Part shown: one piece after another, positions 15,618 through 24,862 of the stretch | How the letters are laid out: every line of letters starts with the position of its first letter | Position numbering within the stretch: position 1 is the stretch's first letter | Assembly (NCBI RefSeq): GCF_009789675.1 | Contig: NZ_CP046915.1 | Span: forward strand, 992,001 to 1,056,000 | Direction of reading: 5' to 3' | DNA from: Paraburkholderia acidisoli | GTDB taxonomy: Bacteria > Pseudomonadota > Gammaproteobacteria > Burkholderiales > Burkholderiaceae | Length of the DNA: 64,000 nucleotides | Position numbers and translations under genes: made by a program | Notes under the pieces: generated by a model | What the model was told of the DNA's origin: nothing | Databases searched by the model: none | Seen by the model: the letters and a program-made list of their open reading frames with translations, nothing else

Positions 15618-16613
15618 CTACGCGACCAGCATCGCCTTGGCGCCGTTTAGCGGCGCGTACGCCATCGCCGCCTCGATCTGGTCGTAGCGAAAGCGCTCGC
15701 CGCAGTGTGTCCTGAACAACGGATCGTCGATGACCGCTTCGAGCGCCGCGAGCGCGGCGCGCAGACGCTCGCGATCCTTGACCGTGCGGCTTTCGAAATT
15801 GCTGAAGCGGCGCATGGTCAGATTCTTCGCCATGAACAGCACGGTCGGCAGCGAAACCGGCGCGCCCGCGCCCAGGAAACCGTAGAGATAGATCACGGCG
15901 TTCATCGGCAAAGCGGGCGCGAGGGCCGTGAGCAGATCGCCGCCCACGCCGTCGAAGACCGCCGTTGCGCCGAGTTCGGCGGCGAGCGGTTCCAGCGTCG
16001 CGGCGAAGCCGGGCGTGGTGACGATCACGTGCTCGGCGCCCGCCTCGCGCAGCGCGTCGCGCGCGGCTTCGTTGCGCACGAGGAAGATCGCGGGCAGCGC
16101 CCGCTGTTGCGCGAGGCGCGCCAGCGCGCGTCCCGTGGCGGAATTGCCCGCCGTGACGATCACGCCGCGGTGACCGGCATCGGCAATCTCTTCGAGAAAG
16201 GCATACGCCGTCATGACGTTGACGAGCGAGCCGCAGTAGTCGCGCGCCTGCACGTGCTCGGGCAGGATCAGGCACGCGGTGGCGGGCACGTGCGCGCGCT
16301 CGCACCACAGGCCGACGCTTTCCGGGCTGCGCTCGAGCGAGCGGTAGATCGCGACCTGGCGGCCCGCGTAGCGGGCGGGCACGCCCGCGCCCACGGCCAC
16401 CACGCGGCCCGCGCCCGACGCGCCCCACACGTCGTGGCGCCCCAGGGCGAGCGCATTGCCCGCGGCGTTGGGCAGGCGCAAAAAGGTCTTGTCGCCGTGA
16501 TTGATCGCCGAGGCGTCCATCGCGACGATCACGTGGCCCGGCGCGGGTTCCACGGGGGCGGGCAGTTCGCGAACTTCGAGATCGCGGTTCGGCGTGACGC
16601 AAAGGGCTTTCAT
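15618..16613 (-). CDS. Zinc-type/quinone oxidoreductase-like MDR protein
   Basis: A 331-residue medium-chain dehydrogenase/reductase. The N-terminal GroES-like domain contains PAPGHVIVAMDASAINHGDK, and the Rossmann domain begins GVIVTAGNSATGRALARLAQQ. The catalytic zinc ligands are not evident, as in quinone-oxidoreductase and enoyl-reductase branches. It should reduce an activated double bond or quinone with NADPH. AGGAG lies 8 bp upstream of the ATG at 16613, which settles the start. It is divergent from a LysR gene and probably under its control. Confidence 0.87.
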   Translation of the reverse strand: MKALCVTPNRDLEVRELPAPVEPAPGHVIVAMDASAINHGDKTFLRLPNAAGNALALGRHDVWGASGAGRVVAVGAGVPARYAGRQVAIYRSLERSPESVGLWCERAHVPATACLILPEHVQARDYCGSLVNVMTAYAFLEEIADAGHRGVIVTAGNSATGRALARLAQQRALPAIFLVRNEAARDALREAGAEHVIVTTPGFAATLEPLAAELGATAVFDGVGGDLLTALAPALPMNAVIYLYGFLGAGAPVSLPTVLFMAKNLTMRRFSNFESRTVKDRERLRAALAALEAVIDDPLFRTHCGERFRYDQIEAAMAYAPLNGAKAMLVA

Positions 16614-16708
16614 CGGTTGGCTCCTGAAGCGGTGCTTCGTTGATGGCGATGCCCGTAACTTAAGCCGTTCGATCCATTGCGAAAACGCTGTCTCGTGGCA
16701 TACCATCA

Positions 16709-16723
16709 ATTCCATTGTGGAAT
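16709..16723. promoter_or_regulatory. Palindrome in the LysR-MDR divergent gap
   Basis: ATTCCATTGTGGAAT is an inverted repeat of six-base arms, 16 bp before the LysR start codon. Its position is right for LysR autorepression and control of the divergent oxidoreductase gene. Confidence 0.45.
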
Positions 16724-16739
16724 AGATAAGGCGGCGGGC

Positions 16740-17630
16740 ATGGATCGGGTCAACGCAATACGGCTGTTCGCGCGCCTCGTGGAGCGCGGCAGCTTTTCCG
16801 CCGTGGCGCGCGAGGAGGGCGTTGGCCAGCCGGCGGTCAGCAAGCAGATTGGCGCGCTGGAGCGGCATCTGGGCGCGCAGCTGGTGCTGCGCACCTCGCG
16901 TCAGGTCGTGATCACGGAGGCGGGGCAGGCGTTTTACGAGCAGGCGCGCCAGCTCGTGGACGACTTCGACGCGCTGGAATCCTCGGTGGGCGATCGTCAG
17001 CATTCGCCGCGCGGCATGGTGCGCGTCAACACGGCGCCCGCGCACGGCCGCCTCTGCATCACGCCGCTGCTGCCCGAATTCTTCCGGCGCTATCCCGAGG
17101 TCGCGATCGAACTTTCGGTGTCGGAGCGTCAGGTCGATCTGGTGGGCGAGGGCATCGACCTGGCGATCCGGCACGGGCGTCTCGTCGATTCGTCGCTGAC
17201 CGCGCGGCCGCTCGCGGAAACCGACTTCGTGCTGGCGGCGAGCCCCGCGTATCTCGCCGCGCACGGCGCGCCGCAACAGCTCGCCGATCTCGACGCGCAT
17301 CGCTGTGTCGTGTTCGCGAAGGGCCGCGAGCGATATCCGTGGCAACTCAAGCGCGCGCCCGGCAGCGACGAAACCGTGTCGTACGTGCCGCACGGCAAGC
17401 TGTTCACGGGCGACGCCGAACACGTGCGCGCGGCGGTGCTGTGCGGTCTCGGCATTGCGCAGGCGCCGCACTGGCTGCTCGCCGACGAGATCCGCACGGG
17501 CGCGGTGCAGGTGCTGATGCCCGGCTTGCAACCCGCGCGCGTACCGATCCATGCCGTGTACCCGGCGGGGCGGCGCGTGCCCATGCGCGTGCGCGTGTTG
17601 ATCGATTACCTCGTCGAAGCGCTGGCGTAG
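16740..17630 (+). CDS. LysR family regulator
   Basis: A 296-residue LysR protein. The N-terminal helix-turn-helix (GSFSAVAREEGVGQPAVSKQIGALERHLGAQL) is canonical for the CrgA-like group, and the effector domain has the typical VRVNTAPAHGRLCITPLLPEFF start. The start MDRVNAIRLF at 16740 matches the family; an upstream in-frame ATG is less likely. It is divergent from the MDR oxidoreductase gene with a shared 126-bp gap. The effector is unknown. Confidence 0.92.
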   Translation: MDRVNAIRLFARLVERGSFSAVAREEGVGQPAVSKQIGALERHLGAQLVLRTSRQVVITEAGQAFYEQARQLVDDFDALESSVGDRQHSPRGMVRVNTAPAHGRLCITPLLPEFFRRYPEVAIELSVSERQVDLVGEGIDLAIRHGRLVDSSLTARPLAETDFVLAASPAYLAAHGAPQQLADLDAHRCVVFAKGRERYPWQLKRAPGSDETVSYVPHGKLFTGDAEHVRAAVLCGLGIAQAPHWLLADEIRTGAVQVLMPGLQPARVPIHAVYPAGRRVPMRVRVLIDYLVEALA

Positions 17631-17676
17631 CCGCTCCATTACACTCGGCGCGAGGCTCAATCCGCGAGGAACACCG

Positions 17677-19635
17677 ATGACGCGTCTCGATTCCCCCATC
17701 GACACGAACCGTCTCGACGACGAATGGCTCGAAGCGGACGGCGCGGGCGGATTCGCGTCGGGCACCGTGGGCATCGCGCGCACGCGCCGCTATCACGCGC
17801 TGCTGCTCGCGGCGACGCAGCCGCCCACGGGCCGCATGGTGCTCGTGAACGGCGTGGAGGCGTGGCTCGACTACGGCGATCGCAAGGTCGCGCTCACGGC
17901 GCAACGTTACGCGCCGGATCTGCTGTATCCGCAGATCGCCGACCGTCTCGCGCGTTTCGAAACCGCGCCGTGGCCCACGTGGCGTTATGCGCTCGACCAT
18001 GGCGCGACGCTCACGGCCGAAGTGTTCGTGGCGAAAGCCAGCGGCGAGACGGTCCTGCGCTGGCGGCTCGAAGCGCCGGCCGGTGCGAGCGTGCCAACGT
18101 TGAAGGTTCGTCCATTGATGTCGGGCCGCGACTATCACGCGCTGCATCACGAGAATCCGGCGTTCGATTTCGCGGCGCGCGTGGAAGGCGAGGCCGTGCG
18201 CTGGCAGCCCTATGGCGACGTGCCCGCCATCGTCGCGAGATCGAACGGCATCTACACGCATGCGCCCGACTGGTATCGCAACTTCTGCTACGCGTGCGAA
18301 CGCGAGCGCGGGCTCGACTTCACCGAAGACCTCGCGACGCCCGGCGTGTTCGCGTTCGATCTCGGCAAAGACGAAGCGGTGCTGCTGCTGCGCGCGGCGT
18401 TGCCAGGCGGCGCACCGGTCGCGAATGCCGGCGCGCAAGAGGACGCCGCACAACTCGCCGATACCGAAACCGCGCGCCGCGCCGCGTTCGGCTCGCGCCT
18501 GCAACGCTCGGCCGACGCCTACGTGGTCGCGCGCGGCACCGGCCGCACGATCGTCGCCGGTTATCCGTGGTTCACCGATTGGGGCCGCGACACTTTCATC
18601 GCCATGCGCGGCCTGCTCCTCGCGAGCGGGCGCCACGGCGAAGCGGGCGCGATCCTGCTCGAATGGGCGAGCACGGTTTCCGAAGGCATGCTGCCGAACC
18701 GTTTCCCCGACGCGGGCGGCGCGCCCGAATACAACTCCGTCGACGCCTCGCTGTGGTTCGTGGTGGCGGTGCACGACTATTTCGCCGCCGAGAGCGCGCA
18801 GAGCGTGACGCCCGAGGCGCGCCGCACGCTGCGGGCGGCCGTCGATGCGATCCTCGCGGGCTACGCGCGCGGCACCCGCTACGGCATCGCCGCCGACGCG
18901 CGCGACGGCCTGCTGCGCGCGGGCGTGCCCGGCGTGCAGCTCACGTGGATGGACGCGAAAGCGGGCGATTGGGTCGTCACGCCGCGCATCGGCAAGCCGG
19001 TCGAAGTGCAGGCGCTGTGGATCAACGCGCTGCGTATCGCGAGTGCGTGGGACGCGCGCTGGCGCGAACTCGAAGCGCGCGCGAGCGCGGCGTTCGCGGC
19101 GCGCTTCGTCGAGCCTTCGTCAGGCGCGCTTTACGACGTGATCGACGCCGATCATGTCGACGGCAAGCTCGATCGCGCGGTCCGGCCCAATCAGCTCTTC
19201 GCGGTGGGCGGCCTGCCGTTCGCGCTGCTCGACGGCGACGCGGCGCGCGCGGTGGTCGCGCAATGCGAAGCGCAACTGCTCACGCCGCTGGGATTGCGCA
19301 CGCTCGCGCCCGCCGAGCCGGGCTATTGCGGGCAGTATCGCGGCGGCGTGCTGGCGCGCGACGGCGCGTATCATCAGGGCACCGTGTGGCCGTGGCTGCT
19401 CGGGCCTTTCGTCGACGCTTGGCTGCGCGTGAACGGCGACACCGCGCCGCAACGCGCGCTCGCGCACGAGCGCTTCGTCGCGCCGCTGCTCGCGCATCTC
19501 GACCGCGCCGGGCTCGATCATGTTTCCGAGGTCGCCGACGGCGACGCGCCGCACACGCCGGGCGGCACGCCGTTCCAGGCATGGTCGCTCGGCGAACTGC
19601 TGCGCGTGCTGAAGCGGCTCGGCGTGCCGTTCTAG
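17677..19635 (+). CDS. Amylo-alpha-1,6-glucosidase (glycogen debranching enzyme type)
   Basis: A 652-residue glycoside hydrolase of the GDE type. An N-terminal beta-rich domain begins EWLEADGAGGFASGTVGIARTRRYHALL, the standard opening of bacterial debranching enzymes. The C-terminal (alpha/alpha)6 barrel starts with GYPWFTDWGRDTFIAMRGL near residue 298, followed by the catalytic-region NSVDASLWFV, and ends with HQGTVWPWLLGPF. It should remove alpha-1,6-glucosyl stubs from a branched glucan in the cytoplasm. AGGA lies 7 bp before the ATG. The next gene, also a glycosidase, follows after 168 bp. Confidence 0.9.
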   Translation: MTRLDSPIDTNRLDDEWLEADGAGGFASGTVGIARTRRYHALLLAATQPPTGRMVLVNGVEAWLDYGDRKVALTAQRYAPDLLYPQIADRLARFETAPWPTWRYALDHGATLTAEVFVAKASGETVLRWRLEAPAGASVPTLKVRPLMSGRDYHALHHENPAFDFAARVEGEAVRWQPYGDVPAIVARSNGIYTHAPDWYRNFCYACERERGLDFTEDLATPGVFAFDLGKDEAVLLLRAALPGGAPVANAGAQEDAAQLADTETARRAAFGSRLQRSADAYVVARGTGRTIVAGYPWFTDWGRDTFIAMRGLLLASGRHGEAGAILLEWASTVSEGMLPNRFPDAGGAPEYNSVDASLWFVVAVHDYFAAESAQSVTPEARRTLRAAVDAILAGYARGTRYGIAADARDGLLRAGVPGVQLTWMDAKAGDWVVTPRIGKPVEVQALWINALRIASAWDARWRELEARASAAFAARFVEPSSGALYDVIDADHVDGKLDRAVRPNQLFAVGGLPFALLDGDAARAVVAQCEAQLLTPLGLRTLAPAEPGYCGQYRGGVLARDGAYHQGTVWPWLLGPFVDAWLRVNGDTAPQRALAHERFVAPLLAHLDRAGLDHVSEVADGDAPHTPGGTPFQAWSLGELLRVLKRLGVPF

Positions 19636-19738
19636 TCATGCGCGCCGCTTGCGGGCGGGAGCGCGGCCAGGCCGCAAACCGCGCTAGCATGTGAGCCACG
19701 AACGCCAACCGTGACGCGACCGTAAGCGTCCTGAAACG

Positions 19739-19790
19739 CGGCTCGAAGCACCGCTTGAAGCAGGACTCGAAGCACGGCTCACGGCACCAT
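19739..19790. repeat. Degenerate direct repeats before the second glycosidase gene
   Basis: CTCGAAGCA, CTTGAAGCA and CTCGAAGCA recur with similar GGC/GAC flanks just upstream of the Shine-Dalgarno of the next gene. The unit is about 16 bp and imperfect. Confidence 0.5.
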
Positions 19791-19803
19791 CAAGGAGATA
19801 TTC

Positions 19804-22527
19804 ATGTTGCAGCGTAGCGCCGGCCTCCTGGAGACGGATGAAGGCAAACGCCTGTACTCGAACGACTACGCGCGCTGGCAGCGCTGGGGACCGTATCTGA
19901 GCGAGCGGCAGTGGGGCACCGTGCGCGAGGACTACAGCGAGCACGGCACCGCGTGGGCGTATTTTCCGCACGATCACGCCCGCATGCGCGCGTATCGCTG
20001 GGGCGAGGACGGACTCGCCGGCTTCGCCGACGAACGCCTCAACTGGTGCGTGTCGCTCGCGCTCTGGAACGGCCGCGATCCCATCGTGAAAGAGCGGCTG
20101 TTCGGCCTCACGAACGACGAAGGCAATCACGGCGAGGACGTGAAGGAGCTGTACTTCTATCTCGACGGCACGCCCACGCATTCGTACATGCGCATGCTCT
20201 ACAAGTATCCGCAGGGCGCGTTTCCGTATCAGGATCTGCTCGACGAGAACGCGCGGCGCGGCACCGGCGTGCCCGAGTACGAGATTCTCGACACCGGTAT
20301 CTTCGACGACGAACGTTATTTCGACGTGCAGGTCGAGTACGCGAAGCACACGCCCGACGACGTCGTCATGCGTATCACGGTGGAGAATCGCGCGGGCCAG
20401 CACGCCACGCTCGACGTGCTGCCGCAGATCTGGGCGCGCAATACGTGGTCGTGGCAAGACGTGGCGCACAAGCCGTCGCTCGCGCTGGTGTCGTCGGCGC
20501 AAGGCAACTACGTGGTCGCGCATAGCGACACGCACGCGCCGCTCGTGGTGACCTCCACCGCGAGCGCGGGCGCAAGCGTGGAATGGCTGTTCTGCGAGAA
20601 CGATACCAATGTGAAGCGGCTGTTCAACATGGACGGCGCGGGTCCTTTCAAGGACGGCATCAACGATTATCTCGTGCACGGCGCGAGCGACGCGGTCCGG
20701 CGCGACGCGGGCACCAAGGCCGCCGCGCGCGTGCATCTCGAGCTCGCGGCACACGGGCGCGCCGTGGTCACGTTGCGCTGGCGGCCGCAATCCGTGCCAA
20801 AGGAAGAGGTCGCGCTCGATATCGACGCGCTGTTCGCGCATCGCATTGCCGAGGCGGACGCCTTCTACGCCGCGTTGCAACGCGATATCGAGAGCGCCGA
20901 CGCGAAGCTCGTGCAGCGCCAGGCGCTGGCGGGCATGCTGTGGTCGAAGCAGTACTACCAGTACGACGTGAATCGCTGGCTCGCGGGCGATCCGCTGCAG
21001 CCCACGCCGCCCGCGAGCCGTCAGCACGGCCGCAACGCCGACTGGCGGCACCTGAGCAACGCCGACATTCTTTCCATGCCGGACAAGTGGGAGTACCCGT
21101 GGTACGCCTCGTGGGACCTCGCGTTTCAGGCGGTCGCGTTCGCGCTGGTCGACCCGATGTTCGCGAAGAAGCAGATGCTGCTGCTCGTGAAGGACCGCTA
21201 CCAGCATCCCAACGGCCAGTTGCCCGCCTACGAGTGGGCGTTCGGCGACGCGAACCCGCCCGTGCACGCCTGGGCCGCCTGGCGCGTGTACGAGATCGAC
21301 CGCTCGATCACGGGCAAGCCGGACAGCGAATTTCTCGAACTCATCTTCCACAAGCTGCTGCTGAATTTTTCGTGGTGGGTGAACCGCAAGGACGCGGACG
21401 GCCACAACATCTTCCAGGGCGGCTTTCTCGGGCTCGACAACGTGGGCATCTTCGATCGCTCGCAGCCCTTGCCCACGGGCGGCCATCTCGATCAGGCCGA
21501 CGGCACCGCGTGGATGGCGGGCTACGCGCTGGACCTCATGCGCATTGCGCTCGAACTCGCTTTTTCGAACCACGTGTTTGTCGATATCGGCGTGAAGTTC
21601 TTCGAGCACTTCCTGTATATCGCGGGCGCGGTGAGCTGCGACGACGACTGCGAAACGGGGCTTTGGGACAGTGTGGACGAATTCTTCTACGACAAGCTCA
21701 AGCTGCCCGACGGCACCAGCACGCCGTTGCGCATGCGCTCGATCGTCGGGCTGATTCCGCTGTTCGCGGTGCACGTGCTCGAAGAACGCGTGCACGGCAA
21801 CTTGCCCGGCTTGCGCGACCGGCTCGTGTGGTTCCTCGAGCATCGCCCCGATCTCGCGCGGCTCGTGTCGCGCTGGAACCAGCCGGGCAAGGGCAATTCG
21901 CTGCTGCTTTCGCTGCTGCGCGGCCATCGCATGAAAGCGCTGCTCAAGCGCGTACTCGACGAAAGCGAATTCCTCTCCGATCACGGCATTCGCGCGCTGT
22001 CGCGCACGCATCTCGACGCGCCTTTCGTGTACCGCTACAACGGTTGCAATTTCACGGTGAAGTATTTGCCGGCGGAGTCGGATTCGCGCGTGTTCGGCGG
22101 CAATTCGAACTGGCGCGGCCCGATCTGGATGCCGGTGAACTATCTGCTGATCGAGTCGCTGTACGAGTTTCATCGCTATTACGGCGACGACTTTCTGGTC
22201 GAATATCCCACCGGCTCGGGCGAGAAACGCACGCTGCAACAGATCGCTGACGAACTCGCGCGCCGCGTCACCACGCTGTTCCTGCTCGACCGCAACAACG
22301 AGCGGCCGGTGATGGGCGCGTATCCGCTCTTGCAGGCCGACCCGAAGAGCCGCGATCTCGTGCTGTTCCACGAGTATTTTCACGGCGACAACGGGCGCGG
22401 CGTGGGTGCCTCGCATCAAACCGGCTGGTCGGGACTCGTCGCGCTGCTGTTGCAGCCGCGCGTGATGAGCCCGTCGGGCAACGTGCCGGCGGCGGGCGAG
22501 ATCGAAGAGGGCGCGGCGGTGAAATGA
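19804..22527 (+). CDS. Large glucosidase, GH63/MGH1-type
   Basis: A 907-residue protein of the bacterial GH63 glucosidase group. Its opening (DEGKRLYSNDYARWQRWGPYLSERQWGTVREDYS) and the barrel segment PAYEWAFGDANPPVHAWAAW near residues 472-491 are characteristic; the acidic residues there are in the catalytic region. GH63-type bacterial enzymes act on alpha-glucosides or glucosylglycerate-like compatible solutes. No signal peptide is seen, so it works in the cytoplasm. AAGGAG lies at ideal distance before the ATG. It follows the debranching enzyme, suggesting joint turnover of a glucan or alpha-glucoside pool, and overlaps the next gene by 4 bp. Confidence 0.88.
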   Translation: MLQRSAGLLETDEGKRLYSNDYARWQRWGPYLSERQWGTVREDYSEHGTAWAYFPHDHARMRAYRWGEDGLAGFADERLNWCVSLALWNGRDPIVKERLFGLTNDEGNHGEDVKELYFYLDGTPTHSYMRMLYKYPQGAFPYQDLLDENARRGTGVPEYEILDTGIFDDERYFDVQVEYAKHTPDDVVMRITVENRAGQHATLDVLPQIWARNTWSWQDVAHKPSLALVSSAQGNYVVAHSDTHAPLVVTSTASAGASVEWLFCENDTNVKRLFNMDGAGPFKDGINDYLVHGASDAVRRDAGTKAAARVHLELAAHGRAVVTLRWRPQSVPKEEVALDIDALFAHRIAEADAFYAALQRDIESADAKLVQRQALAGMLWSKQYYQYDVNRWLAGDPLQPTPPASRQHGRNADWRHLSNADILSMPDKWEYPWYASWDLAFQAVAFALVDPMFAKKQMLLLVKDRYQHPNGQLPAYEWAFGDANPPVHAWAAWRVYEIDRSITGKPDSEFLELIFHKLLLNFSWWVNRKDADGHNIFQGGFLGLDNVGIFDRSQPLPTGGHLDQADGTAWMAGYALDLMRIALELAFSNHVFVDIGVKFFEHFLYIAGAVSCDDDCETGLWDSVDEFFYDKLKLPDGTSTPLRMRSIVGLIPLFAVHVLEERVHGNLPGLRDRLVWFLEHRPDLARLVSRWNQPGKGNSLLLSLLRGHRMKALLKRVLDESEFLSDHGIRALSRTHLDAPFVYRYNGCNFTVKYLPAESDSRVFGGNSNWRGPIWMPVNYLLIESLYEFHRYYGDDFLVEYPTGSGEKRTLQQIADELARRVTTLFLLDRNNERPVMGAYPLLQADPKSRDLVLFHEYFHGDNGRGVGASHQTGWSGLVALLLQPRVMSPSGNVPAAGEIEEGAAVK

Positions 22528-23468
22528 GCGCGGTGCGTACCGCGCGCGACAGCATGTCGAGGCAAACGATGGAATCGACCCGTAACGATCACGACCGTGT
22601 TGACGGCTATGCCCGCGAGGACGTGGGCAATCTCGTGCTGCTCGAACACGTCAATCTCACGATCCCCGACCAGCGGCTCGCGACGGCGTTCTATGTGAGC
22701 GCACTGGGACTCACGCGCGATCCGTTCTTGATGACGGGCGTGACGAACATGTGGATCAATATCGGCCGCTCGCAGGTTCACTTGCCGCACGGCCGGCCAC
22801 AGCGTTTGCGCGGGCATGTCGGGCTCGTCGTGGGCGAGCGTCAGGCGCTGCTCGCGCGCCTGCGCGCCGTGCGCGAGTTGCTCGAGGGCACGGCGTTCGG
22901 CTGGGAGGAGCGCGCCGATCGCGTAACGGTGATGTGTCCGTGGGGCAATCGCTACGATTGTCTGGACTGCCAGGCATTGCGTGGCACGGTGCCGTGGGCG
23001 GATCTCGACCTGGGTATCGCGTATGTGCAGCTCGGCGTGCCGGTGCGCAGCGCGGCACCCATCGCCGCGTTTTATCGCGAGATATTCGAGGCGCGCGCCG
23101 AGGTGCGCGAGCGCGACGGCACGGCGCAGGCGGTGGTTGCGATCGGCACGCATCAGCAACTGGTTTTTGCGGAGACCGCTGCGCCCATTGCCGCTTACGA
23201 CGGCCATCACATTCAGCTCTATGTCGCCGATTTTTCGCGGCCTCATGCGCGGCTCGCGGAGCGCGGTCTCAGTTACGGCGAGGAGCCGCATCAATATCGT
23301 TTCGCCGAGATCGTCGATCTGGCGAGCGGCGCGTCGTGCTTCCAGCTCGAACACGAAGTGCGCAGCCTGCGTCATCCGCTTTATGCGCGGCCTTTGGTGA
23401 ACCGCAATCCCGAGCAGAGCAATCGCGACTACCGCCAAGGCGCGGATGCGCGTGCGGGCGCGTTTTAA
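22524..23468 (+). CDS. VOC (glyoxalase/dioxygenase fold) protein
   Basis: A 314-residue protein with two vicinal-oxygen-chelate half domains. The first begins NLVLLEHVNLTIPDQRLATAFYVSALGL and the second starts near residue 165 with LGIAYVQLGVPVRSAAPIAAFYREIF. Each half has the beta-alpha-beta-beta-beta layout, with possible metal ligands in EHVNL and HHIQLYV. The reaction cannot be read; the family includes glyoxalases, dioxygenases and resistance proteins. Its ATG overlaps the TGA of the preceding glycosidase gene (ATGA), so the two are translationally coupled, an unusual partnership. In-frame later ATG codons could be alternative starts. Confidence 0.8.
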   Translation: MSAVRTARDSMSRQTMESTRNDHDRVDGYAREDVGNLVLLEHVNLTIPDQRLATAFYVSALGLTRDPFLMTGVTNMWINIGRSQVHLPHGRPQRLRGHVGLVVGERQALLARLRAVRELLEGTAFGWEERADRVTVMCPWGNRYDCLDCQALRGTVPWADLDLGIAYVQLGVPVRSAAPIAAFYREIFEARAEVRERDGTAQAVVAIGTHQQLVFAETAAPIAAYDGHHIQLYVADFSRPHARLAERGLSYGEEPHQYRFAEIVDLASGASCFQLEHEVRSLRHPLYARPLVNRNPEQSNRDYRQGADARAGAF

Positions 23469-23475
23469 CGGGCTT

Positions 23476-23505
23476 CAGCGTGCTTGAGCGTACTGGAACG
23501 TGCTC
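23476..23505. repeat. Three 10-bp tandem near-repeats after a stop codon
   Basis: CAGCGTGCTT, GAGCGTACTG and GAACGTGCTC follow head to tail 7 bp after the stop of the VOC gene, between two convergent genes. Confidence 0.6.
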
Positions 23506-23528
23506 GCGCTGATTCGTGCCGGTAACGC

Positions 23529-24590
23529 TTACGTTGCGTCCGGCAAGTGCGCGTGCACGAAGCGGTGGACCTCCGCGCGCAACTCGCGATCTTCGGGCGC
23601 GCCCATGAAGCCGCCGTGCGGCATGGCTTCGAAAACATGCAATTCGCACGGCACGTTCGCACGCCGCAATGCGCGATGCAATCGAACCGCATTCGACAGG
23701 AACAGGTCGCGCGTGCCGCTTTGAATGAAGGTCGGCACGAAGCCGCGCGAAAAGTCGCCGAATAGCGGCGACAGGTACGGATGCGCGAGATCGGCGCCCG
23801 CGGCATACAAACGGTTCTGCGGCATCAGCGAGTGCGGCAGCACGACGTCCACGAGCGGGTTGAGCGCGAAGCTGTCGCCCGATTCGGTCAGGTCCACTTC
23901 CGGCGAGAGCAGCACCAGCGCGGCAGGCAGCGGCAGCCCTTCGTCGCGCGCCCGCAGCAGCATCGCGGCCGCGAGATTGCCGCCCGCCGACCGTCCGCCC
24001 ACGACGATCCGGTGCGCGGGATAGCGTTGCAACAGGCGGCGATACACGGCGAGGCAGTCGTCGAGCGCGGCCGGATACGGATGCTCGGGCGGCATGCGAT
24101 AGTCGATACCCCAGCAGCGCAGCCCCAACTGATCGGCCTGCATCTGCGCACCCGTGCGGCACGCCGCGCCGCCGCCCATCACCAATGCTCCGCCGTGCAG
24201 ATCGACGTAAATCGCGTCGTCGGCGCCGGGCTCGGCGGGTGTGGCGACATGCACCGTCGCGCCCTCCACCTCGACCGTTTCCACGCTCGAACGCAACTGA
24301 CCCGCGAGGCTCGCCAGCGCGGCGCCGTATTGCGCGTCGGCGGCGGCTTTCAGGCGCATCCAGCCGTCGATGTCGTGCAATTCGGGCAGCACGTGCAAGG
24401 CGTTGAACGGCACGCCTTCGGCGTTCACGAGACGGCGCAGCGCGGCCTGGGCCTCGGCACTGATGCTGCGGGGGAAGGGAACGGTGCGGGCCGGAAGGCG
24501 CACGCCTTCGGCAGGCGTGGCGTCGGGGGTTTCGTTCGGTTCGGCGGTCATGTCGGCGCGGTGCACGGCGGGGTTCGTGGGCGGAATCAT
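23529..24590 (-). CDS. Alpha/beta hydrolase, hormone-sensitive-lipase family
   Basis: A 353-residue esterase-like protein. The oxyanion motif reads HGGAL at 132-136 (the family usually has HGGG). The nucleophile is Ser201 in GGRSAGG, with Asp295 in GTRDLF and His325 in MPHGGFM. The DYRMPPEHPYPAALDDCLAVYR stretch is diagnostic of bacterial HSL esterases, which hydrolyse short-chain esters. The first 45 residues are extra and low in complexity, so the start is uncertain; an ATG at 24551 is an alternative. It is convergent with the VOC gene. Confidence 0.87.
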   Translation of the reverse strand: MIPPTNPAVHRADMTAEPNETPDATPAEGVRLPARTVPFPRSISAEAQAALRRLVNAEGVPFNALHVLPELHDIDGWMRLKAAADAQYGAALASLAGQLRSSVETVEVEGATVHVATPAEPGADDAIYVDLHGGALVMGGGAACRTGAQMQADQLGLRCWGIDYRMPPEHPYPAALDDCLAVYRRLLQRYPAHRIVVGGRSAGGNLAAAMLLRARDEGLPLPAALVLLSPEVDLTESGDSFALNPLVDVVLPHSLMPQNRLYAAGADLAHPYLSPLFGDFSRGFVPTFIQSGTRDLFLSNAVRLHRALRRANVPCELHVFEAMPHGGFMGAPEDRELRAEVHRFVHAHLPDAT

Positions 24591-24799
24591 AGGGCAAGGG
24601 AGTTAAGTCACGTTGGCTCGGTGTCGTCACGCTTTGTCAGCGGCCGCATGTTCGACATCCAAAAATGCTACTAACTGCCAATTCCGGCTTGCGCCATCGA
24701 GTGCCCGATCGTCGATCCCACCGGTGACGGCGACCTCGGCTTGCAGCAATGCGGCCCCACAGCGCATCTTGCCGACGCAACTTTCCTGCGCGATCGTCC

Positions 24800-24834
24800 T
24801 TGACTTCAATTTAGATGATGACTACCATCTAAAT
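24800..24834 (+). promoter_or_regulatory. Promoter overlapped by a TetR operator
   Basis: ATTTAGATG (24809-24817) and CATCTAAAT (24826-24834) form an exact 9-bp inverted repeat with an 8-bp centre. TTGACT (24800-24805) and TACCAT (24823-24828), 17 bp apart, form a plausible promoter for the TetR gene, so binding would repress it. A CATCTAAA half-site recurs at 25470-25477 before the NmrA-like gene. Confidence 0.7.
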
Positions 24835-24862
24835 CACGTTGAACGACAGAGCACCGCGCATC

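Noticed and set aside
16614..17783. N-terminal extension of the MDR oxidoreductase frame on the minus strand
   Set aside because: The frame is open upstream only because it is antisense to the LysR gene. AGGAG before the ATG at 16613 and family length settle the start.
19684..22419. Very long open frame (911 codons) on the minus strand
   Set aside because: It is wholly antisense to the GH63-type glucosidase and rich in Arg, His, Val and Ala, the usual composition of reverse-strand shadows in GC-rich DNA. No family motif is visible.
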